This document shows positions 41,996 through 51,861 of a stretch of 64,000 nt of DNA, piece after piece. A model generated the notes under the pieces. That model made no database searches. It was not told where the DNA came from and saw nothing but the letters and a program-made list of their open reading frames with translations. Each line of letters starts with the position of its first letter. Position 1 is the stretch's first letter. The translations under genes and the position numbers were made by a program. Source of the DNA: Paenibacillus pabuli (GTDB taxonomy: Bacteria; Bacillota; Bacilli; Paenibacillales; Paenibacillaceae); assembly GCF_039831995.1 (NCBI RefSeq), contig NZ_JBDOIO010000005.1, forward strand, positions 62,001-126,000. The letters run 5' to 3'.

Positions 41996-42874
41996 CTAAT
42001 TCGATGACACGATCTTCTTCAAGTAATTCAGTAGATCATCCCTAAGATCCGGGCGCTGAAGCGCATAATGAATGGTCGTCTCAATAAAGCCTAGCTTCTC
42101 CCCAACGTCATGACGCAGACCATCAAAATGATAGGCAAGGATCTGTCGCTGGTCGTTCAAGCGGGATAAGGCATCCGTTAACTGGATCTCTCCTCCGACA
42201 CCGGCAGACTGCTGACCAAGAATATCGAAAATGTCTGACGTAAGAATATAACGTCCCATGATGGCTAAATTCGAAGGTGCGTCTTCCGTCTTCGGTTTCT
42301 CAATTAAACGACGTGCACGGAATACACGATCATCCGTTGGAGAAACGACCTCTCCGTCCACGATTCCGTAACGGGATACTTCGCTCCAGTCGACCGGTTG
42401 TACCCCTACGATCGGAGATTGCAGCTCGTCATAGACTTCCATCATCTGCCCCAAACAAGGTTGCTTCGATTCCACAATGTCATCCCCGAGAAGGACAGCG
42501 AACGGTTCGTTCCCAATAAACTTGCGAGCGCACCAGATGGCATGGCCGAGTCCCTTCGGTTCTTTTTGCCGGATATAGTGGATATCTGCCATATCAGAAG
42601 GTTTGCGAACTTCGTTCAGCAAGTCCCACTTCTGTTTGCCTGCCAGATTCTGTTCCAGTTCAAACGAATAATCGAAATGGTCCTCGATGGCCCGCTTCCC
42701 TTTACCTGTAACGATAATGATATCTTCAATACCTGAAGCTACCGCTTCTTCGATAATGTACTGAATTGTCGGCTTGTCAACGATGGGCAGCATTTCCTTC
42801 GGCATGGCCTTGGTTGCAGGCAGAAACCGGGTACCCAGCCCGGCAGCCGGAATAATGGCTTTGCGGATTCGCAG
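41996..42874 (-). CDS. gtaB: UTP-glucose-1-phosphate uridylyltransferase
   Basis: Family homology extends 23 codons upstream of the first ATG (42805) and gives [20 protein letters not shown], the essential nucleotide-binding start. No ATG, GTG or TTG is in frame before the upstream stop. The best start is CTG at 42874, 9 bases after AAAGGAG, giving [12 protein letters not shown] and 292 residues, the normal GalU/GtaB length. Other motifs are LLGDDIVES near 135 and [11 protein letters not shown] near 228. It makes UDP-glucose for wall and lipid glycans. It ends at the shared terminator at 41938-41973. Confidence 0.94.
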   Translation of the reverse strand: MRIRKAIIPAAGLGTRFLPATKAMPKEMLPIVDKPTIQYIIEEAVASGIEDIIIVTGKGKRAIEDHFDYSFELEQNLAGKQKWDLLNEVRKPSDMADIHYIRQKEPKGLGHAIWCARKFIGNEPFAVLLGDDIVESKQPCLGQMMEVYDELQSPIVGVQPVDWSEVSRYGIVDGEVVSPTDDRVFRARRLIEKPKTEDAPSNLAIMGRYILTSDIFDILGQQSAGVGGEIQLTDALSRLNDQRQILAYHFDGLRHDVGEKLGFIETTIHYALQRPDLRDDLLNYLKKIVSSN

Positions 42875-42952
42875 CTGAATCCACTCCTTTGCTAGATAGA
42901 GTCATATTTTAATATATTTAATGATGGCAAACTTCAATATGATTGGACTTCA

Positions 42953-45900
42953 TTATACCATCAACAGCTCCCGAATATCCTGCTCAGATAAGGTGGTTGA
43001 TCCCCCATCTCCCGGTTCGATCACTTCGGCAATTAGATCCTTCTTCCGCTGCTGCAATTCTAGAATCTTCTCTTCAATCGTGCCTTCCGTAATCAGACGG
43101 ATAACCTGAACGACTTGCTTCTGCCCCATTCGATGGGCGCGTCCAATCGCTTGTTCTTCGACCGCGGGATTCCACCACAGATCATATAATATTACTGTAT
43201 CTGCACCCGTTAAGTTCAGTCCGGTACCGCCAGCTTTCATTGAGATCAGGAACAGCTCGCCTTCCCCCTCGTTGAATCTGCGGCACATGTCGACGCGACT
43301 CTGAGACGGTGTCTGGCCATCCAGATAAAATAGATTCCTGCCCTGTGCAGCTAGCGTCTGCCTGATCAGGTTCAGCATGCTTGCAAACTGGGAGAAAATC
43401 AGAATACGTTTGCCTGCAGCGAGACAATCCTGGACTGTTTCCAGTAGCTGCTCCATCTTCCCGGAATCTCCCTGATAGCCCTCAACAAACAGAGCCGGGT
43501 GACAGCACAGCTGGCGTAAACGGGTGATGCCTGCGAGTATTTTGATCCGGTTCTTCTGGAAACCGTTCTCTTCCATATCCTTGGATGTCTCATCCTGAAG
43601 CTGCGAGAGATAGGCGGCATACAGTTTCTTCTGCTCCACCGTTAGCTCGGAGCGCTGTACCGTCTCAATACGATCCGGCAGTTCTTCCAGCACGTCCTTC
43701 TTCAGGCGGCGGAGAATGAATGGACGGACCATCCGGGCGATACGCTCAGGAGGCAGGTCCCGGAATCTGCGATAGCTCGGAAACAGACCGGGGAATATTG
43801 CTTCGAAGATGGACCACAGCTCATCCAGCGAGTTCTCCACAGGCGTTCCTGTAAGTGCAAAGCGCCGTGGGGCCTGAATCTGCTTGACGGCCTGAGCCGT
43901 CTGGGAGGAAGAATTTTTGATCGCCTGAGCCTCGTCCAGAATAAGCGTATGAAATGTTCTCCCCAGATACGTGTCCAGATCTCGACGCAGCAATGGATAA
44001 GACGTCACTATTACATCCGCCTGGTCCATGTCAGCCAGCATACTGGCTCGTTCTTCTTTTTGCCCTGCAGCGATCAAGACGCGCAAATGCGGGGCAAAAC
44101 GCGCAAATTCATTCGCCCAGTTGTAGGTCAACGAAGCAGGTGCGACGACAAGCACAGGGGGATGGGTCGCTTGGCTTCTAATCGTTAATCCATCCTGCGA
44201 TGCTCCCGATGCACGAGAATTGCCCCCTAGCCCCACCAGAGAGGCCTCATCCCATGGTAATCCAGTTACAGGATCAATTCCTGAATAAGCTGCCTCTGAA
44301 GCCCCGTCTCCCAATATCCCGTTCTTCCCGTAGCTATCTGGTCCTCCAACATCTCCATTTAAAATCGGCTTCTCGTTCAGCTCAGCCGTGATATAGGCGA
44401 TGCTTTGCAACGTTTTGCCGAGTCCCATATCATCCGCCAGGATCCCGCCAAAACGATAATAAGCGAGTGTGCGCAGCCACTGATATCCACTGGCCTGATA
44501 ATCCCGCAGCACGGGAGCGAGCGCATTCGGCAGTGCAAAATCCATCCGCTCGGGATCACGAAGGTCATCCAGGAAACGCTTCAAGGAGCCTCCCCATTTC
44601 ACATGTCCGGAAACCTCATCCCGGCCCGGCAGCTGCAGCGCTCGAACGGCTGGCAGCCGAATGTGGCTGCCTTTGATATCGTCCGCTCCAAGTCCCAGCG
44701 AATCTGCCATGTGGGCGAAGCTGTCTGCTCCTTCATTTTCAAGCGAAAGAAAGACACCGCTCCGCAAGCGGAAATACGGTTTCTTTTCCACGATGCTACG
44801 CATGATTTCCTGAAGCTCCTGCTCGTTCACGCCTTCCATTTCAAACGAAATCTCAAGCCAGTCCAGTCCTTTCCCCAGATCTGCCCGAACTTTGGGAGGT
44901 GTCGGATAGGATGGCATCATGGCCTTCACTGCATTCGGCACATAGATGTCCACCTGATGCTCCAATTCAGGCACCAAATGGTACATTACGTCATAGATCG
45001 CATCTTCACGTTCACTTGCCCACACGCTGCCTTCCCGTTCCAAGAAGGAACGATCCAGTCGCTCAATCAAATTCCGCTCGGCATGACGGTCCCGCACCAA
45101 AATAACCTTTTTCTCTTCTTCGTCGATCAGATACTCAGCCAGCGGGTTAATCACCATTACACCATAATCAAACTCCAGACGCGCAGTAATCCTTTCCCGG
45201 TAAAAATCAATATAGAGCTTCGGTGCAAGCTCCGGTTCAGCAATTCGTTCACGTACCTGAGAGTCGATCGACAGATGTCCAAGCGTACGCAGTTCCGGCA
45301 CCACATGCTGCACAAACTCATCGACTTGCTGGGATGAAATATCAATGCTTTCCTTAATGCCATACGAGGTGAGCGCTCTGCTCAAGTCCTCCAGACTGCG
45401 CATCTGCGTCGGTTCCAACATGTGCAGCTGTCCCTCTACTACGGCAGCATCATAAGCGGGAAGAAGAATCAACTCACGCAAACCCGAGATCTCGAGCTGG
45501 TACCCCTCATTGGCTCCTTGAGCAATCCGATAAAATAAAGGCAGGGCACCCTCTCCTAACGTGAGTGGTCCGTTTGCTAACCCCGTGCCTTCCATCCGGC
45601 TGTCGGCCTGAAGCAGCAATTCCAGCAGCGGTTTCCACACTAACGGAGCAATTAATATATCCCGTCCATCCGAAGCACCCAAATAACCGGAGATGGATTC
45701 ACGGTACGCTTCCTCGCTCTGTCTCATTCGAATCAGCATGGACAGAATCGCCTGATCCTGAGGACTGAAATAATGCATCGAAGGGTCATAGTAAAATAAT
45801 TTGGTAAACGACATCGGCTCGCCCTTCTCGACGCAGTTCAGGAATTGCTTCACCTTTTGCACCACGTATAACCGCTTACCTCCGACCTTAAGCTCCAGAG

Positions 45901-46729
45901 CGAGCTTGGCTCCCCCTTTGTGTACCTGAACAAGCTTGCATATAAACTGAACCTGAAGCTCTTCCCGCAGCGATGAGCGAGTGACAGGCGCCGTATATTT
46001 ACGTTCACCCACATGCAAAGGACTGCGTTCCTTGGCAAACATGGACAGAATCTGGTCAGCTGTGCGATACGAAGGCTTCTCTGCCGAACGTCCCCAACCT
46101 GGAGCCGAACTTGGGCGACCTGCCTGGGCAAAATGGGCAACCGATTGATCCGCATCAGCACCTGGATTGAATTCAGAAGCCAAGGAACCATTCTTTTGTG
46201 CAAAAGAGTGCGAAGGCGTACTCGTATTAGACTCCGTATACGGTTTTGAATTTGATATTTCGTGTCGTTCCGAACTGTCACTCGTGCCAGAAACTAATGT
46301 TGAAGAAGAATTCGGTCGCTCCCACTCCTTCTCTTCCACCAGCGTCCCTACTCTGGAGGTGGACCTTACACCGGAGCCAGAAGGATTCCCTGAGGAAGGC
46401 TTGGATGATGCCTGAGATCTACCCTCAGCATTAAGCTCCTGCTGCTCACCCCATTCATGAATCGCCAGCAGAACCGCAGCGACATGTTTGCAATAGTCAT
46501 AATACCGGCCATCTCCTGGACAAGTGCATGCAGCCTCTACTTCCCCTTTTTCGTCCAAATCCACCTTCACCTGATAGCGTTCCGTACCACGCACCGTTGC
46601 TTCATAATGACGCTGATCGTCACTGACAACCAGGTTGCTCACCCTGCCGGATCGGTTATAGGCTTCCCCTCGTTTGAATGCCGTGACCCCGCACAGCAAT
46701 TTGATATCCATCATGGTGAATGGCGCCAC
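42953..46729 (-). CDS. SNF2-family helicase with SWIM zinc finger
   Basis: The 1258-residue protein starts with GTG at 46729, 8 bases after GGAGG. It has a SWIM zinc finger (CTCPGDG and YCKHVAAVLL, about 68-92), a Ser/Pro-rich spacer (about 95-260), an SNF2-associated domain, and an SNF2 ATPase with ADDMGLGKT near 780, DEAQAIKN near 925 and TGTPVENS near 950. The second helicase half has LISMKAGGTGLNLTGAD near 1170 and IGRAHRMGQ near 1205. It is a double-stranded DNA translocase of unknown cellular role. It is probably monocistronic. Confidence 0.93.
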   Translation of the reverse strand: MAPFTMMDIKLLCGVTAFKRGEAYNRSGRVSNLVVSDDQRHYEATVRGTERYQVKVDLDEKGEVEAACTCPGDGRYYDYCKHVAAVLLAIHEWGEQQELNAEGRSQASSKPSSGNPSGSGVRSTSRVGTLVEEKEWERPNSSSTLVSGTSDSSERHEISNSKPYTESNTSTPSHSFAQKNGSLASEFNPGADADQSVAHFAQAGRPSSAPGWGRSAEKPSYRTADQILSMFAKERSPLHVGERKYTAPVTRSSLREELQVQFICKLVQVHKGGAKLALELKVGGKRLYVVQKVKQFLNCVEKGEPMSFTKLFYYDPSMHYFSPQDQAILSMLIRMRQSEEAYRESISGYLGASDGRDILIAPLVWKPLLELLLQADSRMEGTGLANGPLTLGEGALPLFYRIAQGANEGYQLEISGLRELILLPAYDAAVVEGQLHMLEPTQMRSLEDLSRALTSYGIKESIDISSQQVDEFVQHVVPELRTLGHLSIDSQVRERIAEPELAPKLYIDFYRERITARLEFDYGVMVINPLAEYLIDEEEKKVILVRDRHAERNLIERLDRSFLEREGSVWASEREDAIYDVMYHLVPELEHQVDIYVPNAVKAMMPSYPTPPKVRADLGKGLDWLEISFEMEGVNEQELQEIMRSIVEKKPYFRLRSGVFLSLENEGADSFAHMADSLGLGADDIKGSHIRLPAVRALQLPGRDEVSGHVKWGGSLKRFLDDLRDPERMDFALPNALAPVLRDYQASGYQWLRTLAYYRFGGILADDMGLGKTLQSIAYITAELNEKPILNGDVGGPDSYGKNGILGDGASEAAYSGIDPVTGLPWDEASLVGLGGNSRASGASQDGLTIRSQATHPPVLVVAPASLTYNWANEFARFAPHLRVLIAAGQKEERASMLADMDQADVIVTSYPLLRRDLDTYLGRTFHTLILDEAQAIKNSSSQTAQAVKQIQAPRRFALTGTPVENSLDELWSIFEAIFPGLFPSYRRFRDLPPERIARMVRPFILRRLKKDVLEELPDRIETVQRSELTVEQKKLYAAYLSQLQDETSKDMEENGFQKNRIKILAGITRLRQLCCHPALFVEGYQGDSGKMEQLLETVQDCLAAGKRILIFSQFASMLNLIRQTLAAQGRNLFYLDGQTPSQSRVDMCRRFNEGEGELFLISMKAGGTGLNLTGADTVILYDLWWNPAVEEQAIGRAHRMGQKQVVQVIRLITEGTIEEKILELQQRKKDLIAEVIEPGDGGSTTLSEQDIRELLMV

Positions 46730-46795
46730 GTATTTCGCCTCCTTATGCGTTCTGACGGGTATGAATAACTCTCAAATCCACCTGTCCTTTTTACA

Positions 46796-46835
46796 GAAAA
46801 AACCCCAAGAGCTCCGTAACGCAGAGTTTGGGGTT
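46796..46835 (-). terminator. Terminator after the U32 gene
   Basis: On the minus strand AACCCCAA(A)CTC pairs with GAGCTCTTGGGGTT around a short loop, followed by six Ts. Confidence 0.88.
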
Positions 46836-46876
46836 GCTTCATGCTTGATACCTGTTTTGTGTAACCTACGATTCGT

Positions 46877-49390
46877 CTATTTCACCAATTGACCACGCGT
46901 AACGCCCAGTTGGTTGGTTGCCTTCAATGTTTTCCACACTTGTGTACCGCTGATCTCGCCGCGAAGTGCACGGTTGTACAGATCAATAACTTCCATAACC
47001 TGCTCCGGCGTCTCTTCCAGGAACTCCACGCGGTAACGGGATACACCCAGGTCCATGAAGTTGGTCAAATACTCTGCACCTGATTGTTCCACTGCGTTAT
47101 AAACGGTATTACGGCAGCCTTCATCCACACGTACCGGGTGGGACATGCCAATCCGGTCTTGCAGGGATGCACGCTGTTCTTCACAAGGACGTCCACAGTT
47201 CGTATAGTCCGTTCCTTCACTCATAAACGTACAGTACACACAGTGCTCCGTATGGAACATCGGCAGATGCTGATGAATAACCACTTCGGTCTGGCTTGTA
47301 CGGGAGTTGCCCAGCAGATCAACCATTTGTTGAATGTTCAGGTCATAGGATGGCGTGATCCAGTCACATCCTGCTTCCAGGAACAGTTCTACCGCTTTGT
47401 GATTGGCGATGTTCAATGAGAAGTCACCGATCAGTTCCGGGTGCTTCGCATCCGGGTTCTCCATCCGGTGGCGCAGGTAGAAGTACAGAGCACCTGTATT
47501 ACGTACCAGCACAGCGTCCGGCTTCAGACGCAGGATGTTGTTGTGATATCCGTTCTCGCCAGGCATGTGAATGCGCGGCGTTGCCAAGGCAATCTTGCGG
47601 CCAGCGGCATGTACGGCTTCCACGGCTGCCGGGAACTGCTTGATAAACTCGAAGTCGGCGTAGATCATGCCGACACCCGCTTCCAGCGCTGCCTCGACTT
47701 GAGGCAGGCTGCGGCAGAGCGCGGTCAGCTCCGCTTGACCGCGAGCTACTGGCGATGCCGGTTTAACCGCATCGCCGTAAACTTCTACCGCCCGTTTCAC
47801 GTATACGGGCGGTTTAGGGCGCTCGCCCGCGAGCTGTTCCACCGCCTGACGGCGAATGTTATTCAGCTCGCGCATCGGGATGATGACGTCACCGTGCAGG
47901 TTGACGTCAAGCTCTTCCAACTGGAACACGGTGCCGCCCAGACGTCCGAATTGCTCCTCGAGCAATTCATAGGTCATAGGACGCTTCTGGGCAATGTCCA
48001 GTTCCATCTCGGAGTCGATCCGGACGGTCGTGCCTTTCTGCACGTCTGTCCACCAAGTGCTGAGCGGCTGCCCTGGGCTGCCGATGACTTTTACTTTGAC
48101 CGGGAATACACGGTACGGTTTCTCGGTTTCGAAGCTCTGACGCAGACGTTTGTCCAGCGCAGGGTCATTCGTTTTCCACACTTTGTCGCCAACCTTCACG
48201 CGGCGCAGGTCCACGTCACTGCGGCCTGGCACGATGTCCACGATCCAGCCTTCACCGGCTTCGCCTTCGATTTTTACGCCTTTGCGACGTACATCGTATA
48301 CGCGTCCGCCTTCTTCCTTCTGCGTTGGGTCTCCGGCGTCGAAGACAATACCATCTCCACGTTTAACGGGTGCATCCAGTTTGAGGACTACGCCATCACG
48401 CAGAACTTGATCCACGCGACCAAGGTAGACACCACGGCTTTTTGGGAATGTACCGTCAACCAGCTGTTTGTTGTTCGTACCATCCAGGAAACCGTGCGTG
48501 AATCCGCGGGAGAAGCTTTGCTGCAGCTCACGGATTTCTTCCTTGCTTGGCGGCGTATTGTCGCCATCGAAGTAACGGTCAATCGCTTTACGATATTTAC
48601 TGACCACGTTCGCCACGTATTCCGGGGTTTTGAGACGCCCTTCAATCTTGAAGGAAGTTACGCCTGCCTCGATCAGTTCCGGCATCAGGTCAATGGCCGC
48701 CAGATCCTTCGGAGACAGCAGGTATGCGACATCACCCATCGGCTTATGCTCTCCGTCGATCATCAAGTCATATGGCAGACGGCAAGCCTGTGCACATTCA
48801 CCGCGGTTCGCAGAACGTCCGCCCCACATCTCGGAGGTCAGACATTGTCCCGAATACGACACACACAGCGCACCATGCACGAATACTTCCATCGGAAGCT
48901 TCGCCTGTTCGCCAATCTTCTGAATCTGCTTCAGATTGTTTTCCCGTCCAAGAACGACACGCTCCATATCAAACGGCTTCGTAAACTCAACCGCTTCCGG
49001 TGATGTAATCGTCATTTGAGTGGAACCGTGAATCGGGAAATCCGGTGAGATCTCGCGAATCAGTTTCACCAAGCCCAAATCCTGTACGATCACGGCATCT
49101 ACGCCAGCATCGACACATGCGTCGATCAGTTCCTTGGCATCCGTCAATTCATTTTCAAAAATCAATATATTAAAGGTCAAGAACCCTTTTACACCATAAC
49201 TGTGCAAAAACGCCATAATCTCCGGCAGCTCTTCCATGCGGAAATTGTTCGCGCGTGCCCGTGCATTAAACTTTTCGACTCCGAAGAAAATCGCATCCGC
49301 GCCATTGGCCACCGCCGAACGCATACAATCCCAATCACCTGCGGGTGCCAGAAGCTCGACGTCTTCTCTTCGTAATGTTGCTGTTTTCAT
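46877..49390 (-). CDS. U32-family protein, probable RNA hydroxylation enzyme (RlhA-like)
   Basis: The ATG at 49390 (MKTATLRREDVELLAPAGD) has GGGGAGG 6 bases upstream. The 837 residues hold a first U32 TIM-barrel with a cysteine cluster (CVSYSGQCLTSEMWGG and GECAQACRLPY, about 165-200) and SFKIEGRLKTPEYVANVV near 248. A DUF3656-like middle and a second barrel-like part with more cysteines (HCVYCTF and NCGRPCEEQ near 715-735) follow. The family is labelled peptidase, but E. coli RlhA and TrhP members hydroxylate rRNA or tRNA with prephenate-dependent chemistry. An RNA-modifying role is therefore likely; the target is not shown by sequence. Confidence 0.85.
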   Translation of the reverse strand: MKTATLRREDVELLAPAGDWDCMRSAVANGADAIFFGVEKFNARARANNFRMEELPEIMAFLHSYGVKGFLTFNILIFENELTDAKELIDACVDAGVDAVIVQDLGLVKLIREISPDFPIHGSTQMTITSPEAVEFTKPFDMERVVLGRENNLKQIQKIGEQAKLPMEVFVHGALCVSYSGQCLTSEMWGGRSANRGECAQACRLPYDLMIDGEHKPMGDVAYLLSPKDLAAIDLMPELIEAGVTSFKIEGRLKTPEYVANVVSKYRKAIDRYFDGDNTPPSKEEIRELQQSFSRGFTHGFLDGTNNKQLVDGTFPKSRGVYLGRVDQVLRDGVVLKLDAPVKRGDGIVFDAGDPTQKEEGGRVYDVRRKGVKIEGEAGEGWIVDIVPGRSDVDLRRVKVGDKVWKTNDPALDKRLRQSFETEKPYRVFPVKVKVIGSPGQPLSTWWTDVQKGTTVRIDSEMELDIAQKRPMTYELLEEQFGRLGGTVFQLEELDVNLHGDVIIPMRELNNIRRQAVEQLAGERPKPPVYVKRAVEVYGDAVKPASPVARGQAELTALCRSLPQVEAALEAGVGMIYADFEFIKQFPAAVEAVHAAGRKIALATPRIHMPGENGYHNNILRLKPDAVLVRNTGALYFYLRHRMENPDAKHPELIGDFSLNIANHKAVELFLEAGCDWITPSYDLNIQQMVDLLGNSRTSQTEVVIHQHLPMFHTEHCVYCTFMSEGTDYTNCGRPCEEQRASLQDRIGMSHPVRVDEGCRNTVYNAVEQSGAEYLTNFMDLGVSRYRVEFLEETPEQVMEVIDLYNRALRGEISGTQVWKTLKATNQLGVTRGQLVK

Positions 49391-49687
49391 GTAGATCCTC
49401 CCCATAACCGGCCGTAGCCGGATTTCATCCCTGTATCCTCATACGCTGAGCCTGTACCTTCATCCCGTTGCCTGCATTGTCACTGTATCGCTATATCTAT
49501 ACATTATGTCTGTATTGCCTGATTCCCAAGCCTACAGTCATCTTTATTTATCAGATCAGCAGTCATAACTCCTGAACTAAGCTATTGTACCACTTCTGCA
49601 CTGACTCTTCTACGCTTTCCTGAAAAAACCGTTTACCATTTTCATTTCCATCTCTTGACTTATAATTTCACACTTTACCACTCCGAT

Positions 49688-49858
49688 TGCAGTACCATCT
49701 TCCGATCGCTGTTATCCCCGGATTTGTTTGATACCCTTTATAAAGGAGAAAATCCGGTGATAAACGCGGGGCTTATGCTTCCGATGCAGCTTTCTTTCAG
49801 AAAGCTTTCAGCTTCGCTTCTTCAGATTGGTTCTGCACTCTTCGTTCCGTGTAATATT
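49688..49858. repeat. Dispersed intergenic hairpin repeat, copy C (with internal hairpin insertion)
   Basis: The gene-free stretch 49391-49919 holds the longest copy. Shared blocks are CAGTACCATCTTCCGATCG, the hairpin (arms 49712-49725 and 49750-49763, inner CCTTTATAAAGG), then TTCTTCAGATTGGTTCTGCA and GTGTAATATT. Relative to copy B it has an extra stretch of about 35 bases with a perfect hairpin, AGCTTTCT-TTC-AGAAAGCT, at 49788-49806. I see nothing else in the stretch apart from the terminator at 49880. Confidence 0.87.
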
Positions 49859-49879
49859 GGATTCATTTGATTTGAAATA

Positions 49880-49909
49880 GAAAAACCGGAAGGTCTCTAA
49901 CCCTCCGGC
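49880..49909 (-). terminator. Terminator after the stalk-domain protein gene
   Basis: The minus strand has CCGGAGGG pairing CCTTCCGG around TTAGAGA, followed by five Ts, just beyond the stop at 49920. Confidence 0.85.
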
Positions 49910-49919
49910 ATAAATTTCA

Positions 49920-51827
49920 TTATTTTGTAAAAGTAAATGATTTCACCGCTTTTTCCAGCGCTGCGGTCTGAACGTCCGTTTTATTGGCATCATTCAGTCC
50001 CGTCGTAAGCGTATACGTCATTCCATTCTGTTCAAAAACAATCTGCTGCCCGGTATACGGTACTCCATTGTCCAATTCATGATACGTGAAGGAGAACGCT
50101 GGAACACCAGCAATGGTCGTCTCCCCACTGTTCAGCAGCTTGAAGTTTTTCCGCGTTTTCGTGGCTTCCTCATAAGCTTCTCTCAGTTGACTGACCGTCA
50201 TTTCAACCGATTGATCCTCGTTCACGCCAATGGAGAACTGTCCGCCTGTGAACGTATAAACAACGGGAGAATACTCAAATCGGTCATTATACGCCGTCCA
50301 GTATCGCGGAATGTCGACGCTGTAGTGGTACCGTTTGGACGTCCGTGTTAAAGTCTTCGTTTTGTCGGTCAAATAAGGATCTTCATCCAGTTGTCCAAAA
50401 TTATCGGATACGGTATCAAAATCAATTACAACACTCTTCATGATCTGCTCAAACCATTCCCGGTCCTGAGTCTGGTCCTCAGGAAAGGTGTATTCGGCAT
50501 AATAGCGATAACCGTTTTTCTGTAAAAGTACATCGAACTCCGTCTGCCATCCGTCACCGAAGTTATAACGGAACTCGTTAACCTCCGCTGTTTCGCCAGA
50601 AACGTCTAGGGTATACGAACGGATCGGTTCATAACTTTCAGGTGTGAACGTTTCTCGCATCCACTTGTCCAGTTGACCGCTCCAGTCTTTTACGGTTGCC
50701 CCCACTGGCGCTGAGGTCACGCGCAATTGAAGAAACGCACCATCTTTGGACTCATAAGTCATCTGTGTATTATCCATGGACCAGCCTGCCGGGACATTCA
50801 GCTCGATTCCGTAATCGTCATTCCATGCGGAACGCATGCCATTATCCACGGTGGATAGATCCTTGATGGTCCGATCCGATTGTACGTAGGTAGGTTGGAA
50901 TGAGTTGAGGAACGCGGCACGTTTGTTCAGATCCTTGTAGTTCAGTGCATCGTAATCCGCCAGGTAAACGTCATATTGACGTCCATTATTAATGTATTGG
51001 CGCATCTCCCATAACATGCCGTCCATATCTTTAACCACGATCCGGGCATAAGGTGTTTTCCCTTTGGCAACCGATTCCCGGTCCAGTACGGTATCTCCCG
51101 ACTCTTTCGCCTCCTGCACCAACTGCTGCAGCATGTCATCCGAATCCAGAGCCACATCCTGGTCGCTGACATACACCTCAAGATAATAGCTGCTGTCTGC
51201 CGAGCCAAACGTCATCATCCGCTCCTGTTCACCCGTTTGCAAAACCATCAAGTCTGCCGGGTAATTAATGGACCAGCCGTAATAGCTGTTGCCGATTCTC
51301 GTTTTGCCTGCGTCGAGATCAATACCGCCCTCATCATCATCCACGGAATCATCCGTTTGCAATAATCGAATGACCACTTCCCCGGAGCTGCTTGGAGCGA
51401 GTGTCGCTCCGATGCCGGCAGCTACCGGACGAAGCGGAACCATAAGCACGCCATTCACCATTTTGGGAGCGGCACCCATTTCTTTTTTGACCCCATCCAC
51501 CCAGGCAATGGAGCTGCCAATCGTCAAAGTGACAGTATGTGGACCTTCCTTCACTTTAACGACATCGTTTTTCTCCAGCCGAATTTCGCTGCCAAACGCC
51601 TTCTTGAACACGCCGACAGGCACCATCGTCACGCCCTTCACCTTATACGGTTTGGCGATAGCTTGCTTGCTGCCGTTAATGTAGGCTCTCGTGCTTCCGG
51701 CTTGGATCCGCAGTTCGCTCGTCGTATATTCAGCTCCCCATACAGGCATTGCAGCACCCATGGCCAGCATCCCGGTCAACACTCCTGTGCTCAGCACACG
51801 TAAAAATGACTTCTTCATTCCGTTCAA
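49920..51827 (-). CDS. Secreted protein with copper-amine-oxidase-type stalk domains and PsbP-like repeats
   Basis: The 635-residue protein has a signal peptide ending near AAMPVWGAEY. Two stalk domain units follow (about 38-155): AYINGSKQAIAKPYKVKGV and VDGVKKEMGAAPKMVNGVLM. Three copies of a PsbP/DUF1795-like unit come next, each opening with a Y-x-x-NYPADL type strand: GWSINYPADLMVL near 190, YGIELNVPAGWSM near 342, YHYSVDIPRYWTA near 497. No catalytic site is evident. The start may be TTG at 51827 or ATG at 51818. It lies 34 bases after the HtrA-like gene, so the pair is probably co-transcribed and both proteins act at the cell surface. Confidence 0.75.
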   Translation of the reverse strand: MNGMKKSFLRVLSTGVLTGMLAMGAAMPVWGAEYTTSELRIQAGSTRAYINGSKQAIAKPYKVKGVTMVPVGVFKKAFGSEIRLEKNDVVKVKEGPHTVTLTIGSSIAWVDGVKKEMGAAPKMVNGVLMVPLRPVAAGIGATLAPSSSGEVVIRLLQTDDSVDDDEGGIDLDAGKTRIGNSYYGWSINYPADLMVLQTGEQERMMTFGSADSSYYLEVYVSDQDVALDSDDMLQQLVQEAKESGDTVLDRESVAKGKTPYARIVVKDMDGMLWEMRQYINNGRQYDVYLADYDALNYKDLNKRAAFLNSFQPTYVQSDRTIKDLSTVDNGMRSAWNDDYGIELNVPAGWSMDNTQMTYESKDGAFLQLRVTSAPVGATVKDWSGQLDKWMRETFTPESYEPIRSYTLDVSGETAEVNEFRYNFGDGWQTEFDVLLQKNGYRYYAEYTFPEDQTQDREWFEQIMKSVVIDFDTVSDNFGQLDEDPYLTDKTKTLTRTSKRYHYSVDIPRYWTAYNDRFEYSPVVYTFTGGQFSIGVNEDQSVEMTVSQLREAYEEATKTRKNFKLLNSGETTIAGVPAFSFTYHELDNGVPYTGQQIVFEQNGMTYTLTTGLNDANKTDVQTAALEKAVKSFTFTK

Positions 51828-51861
51828 TCGTCCTCTCTGCTTCCGGGTCGCTCACCGGGCT

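Noticed and set aside
47441..49003. 520-codon plus-strand frame opposite the U32 gene
   Set aside because: It is a mirror frame of a well-conserved gene and matches no known protein pattern.
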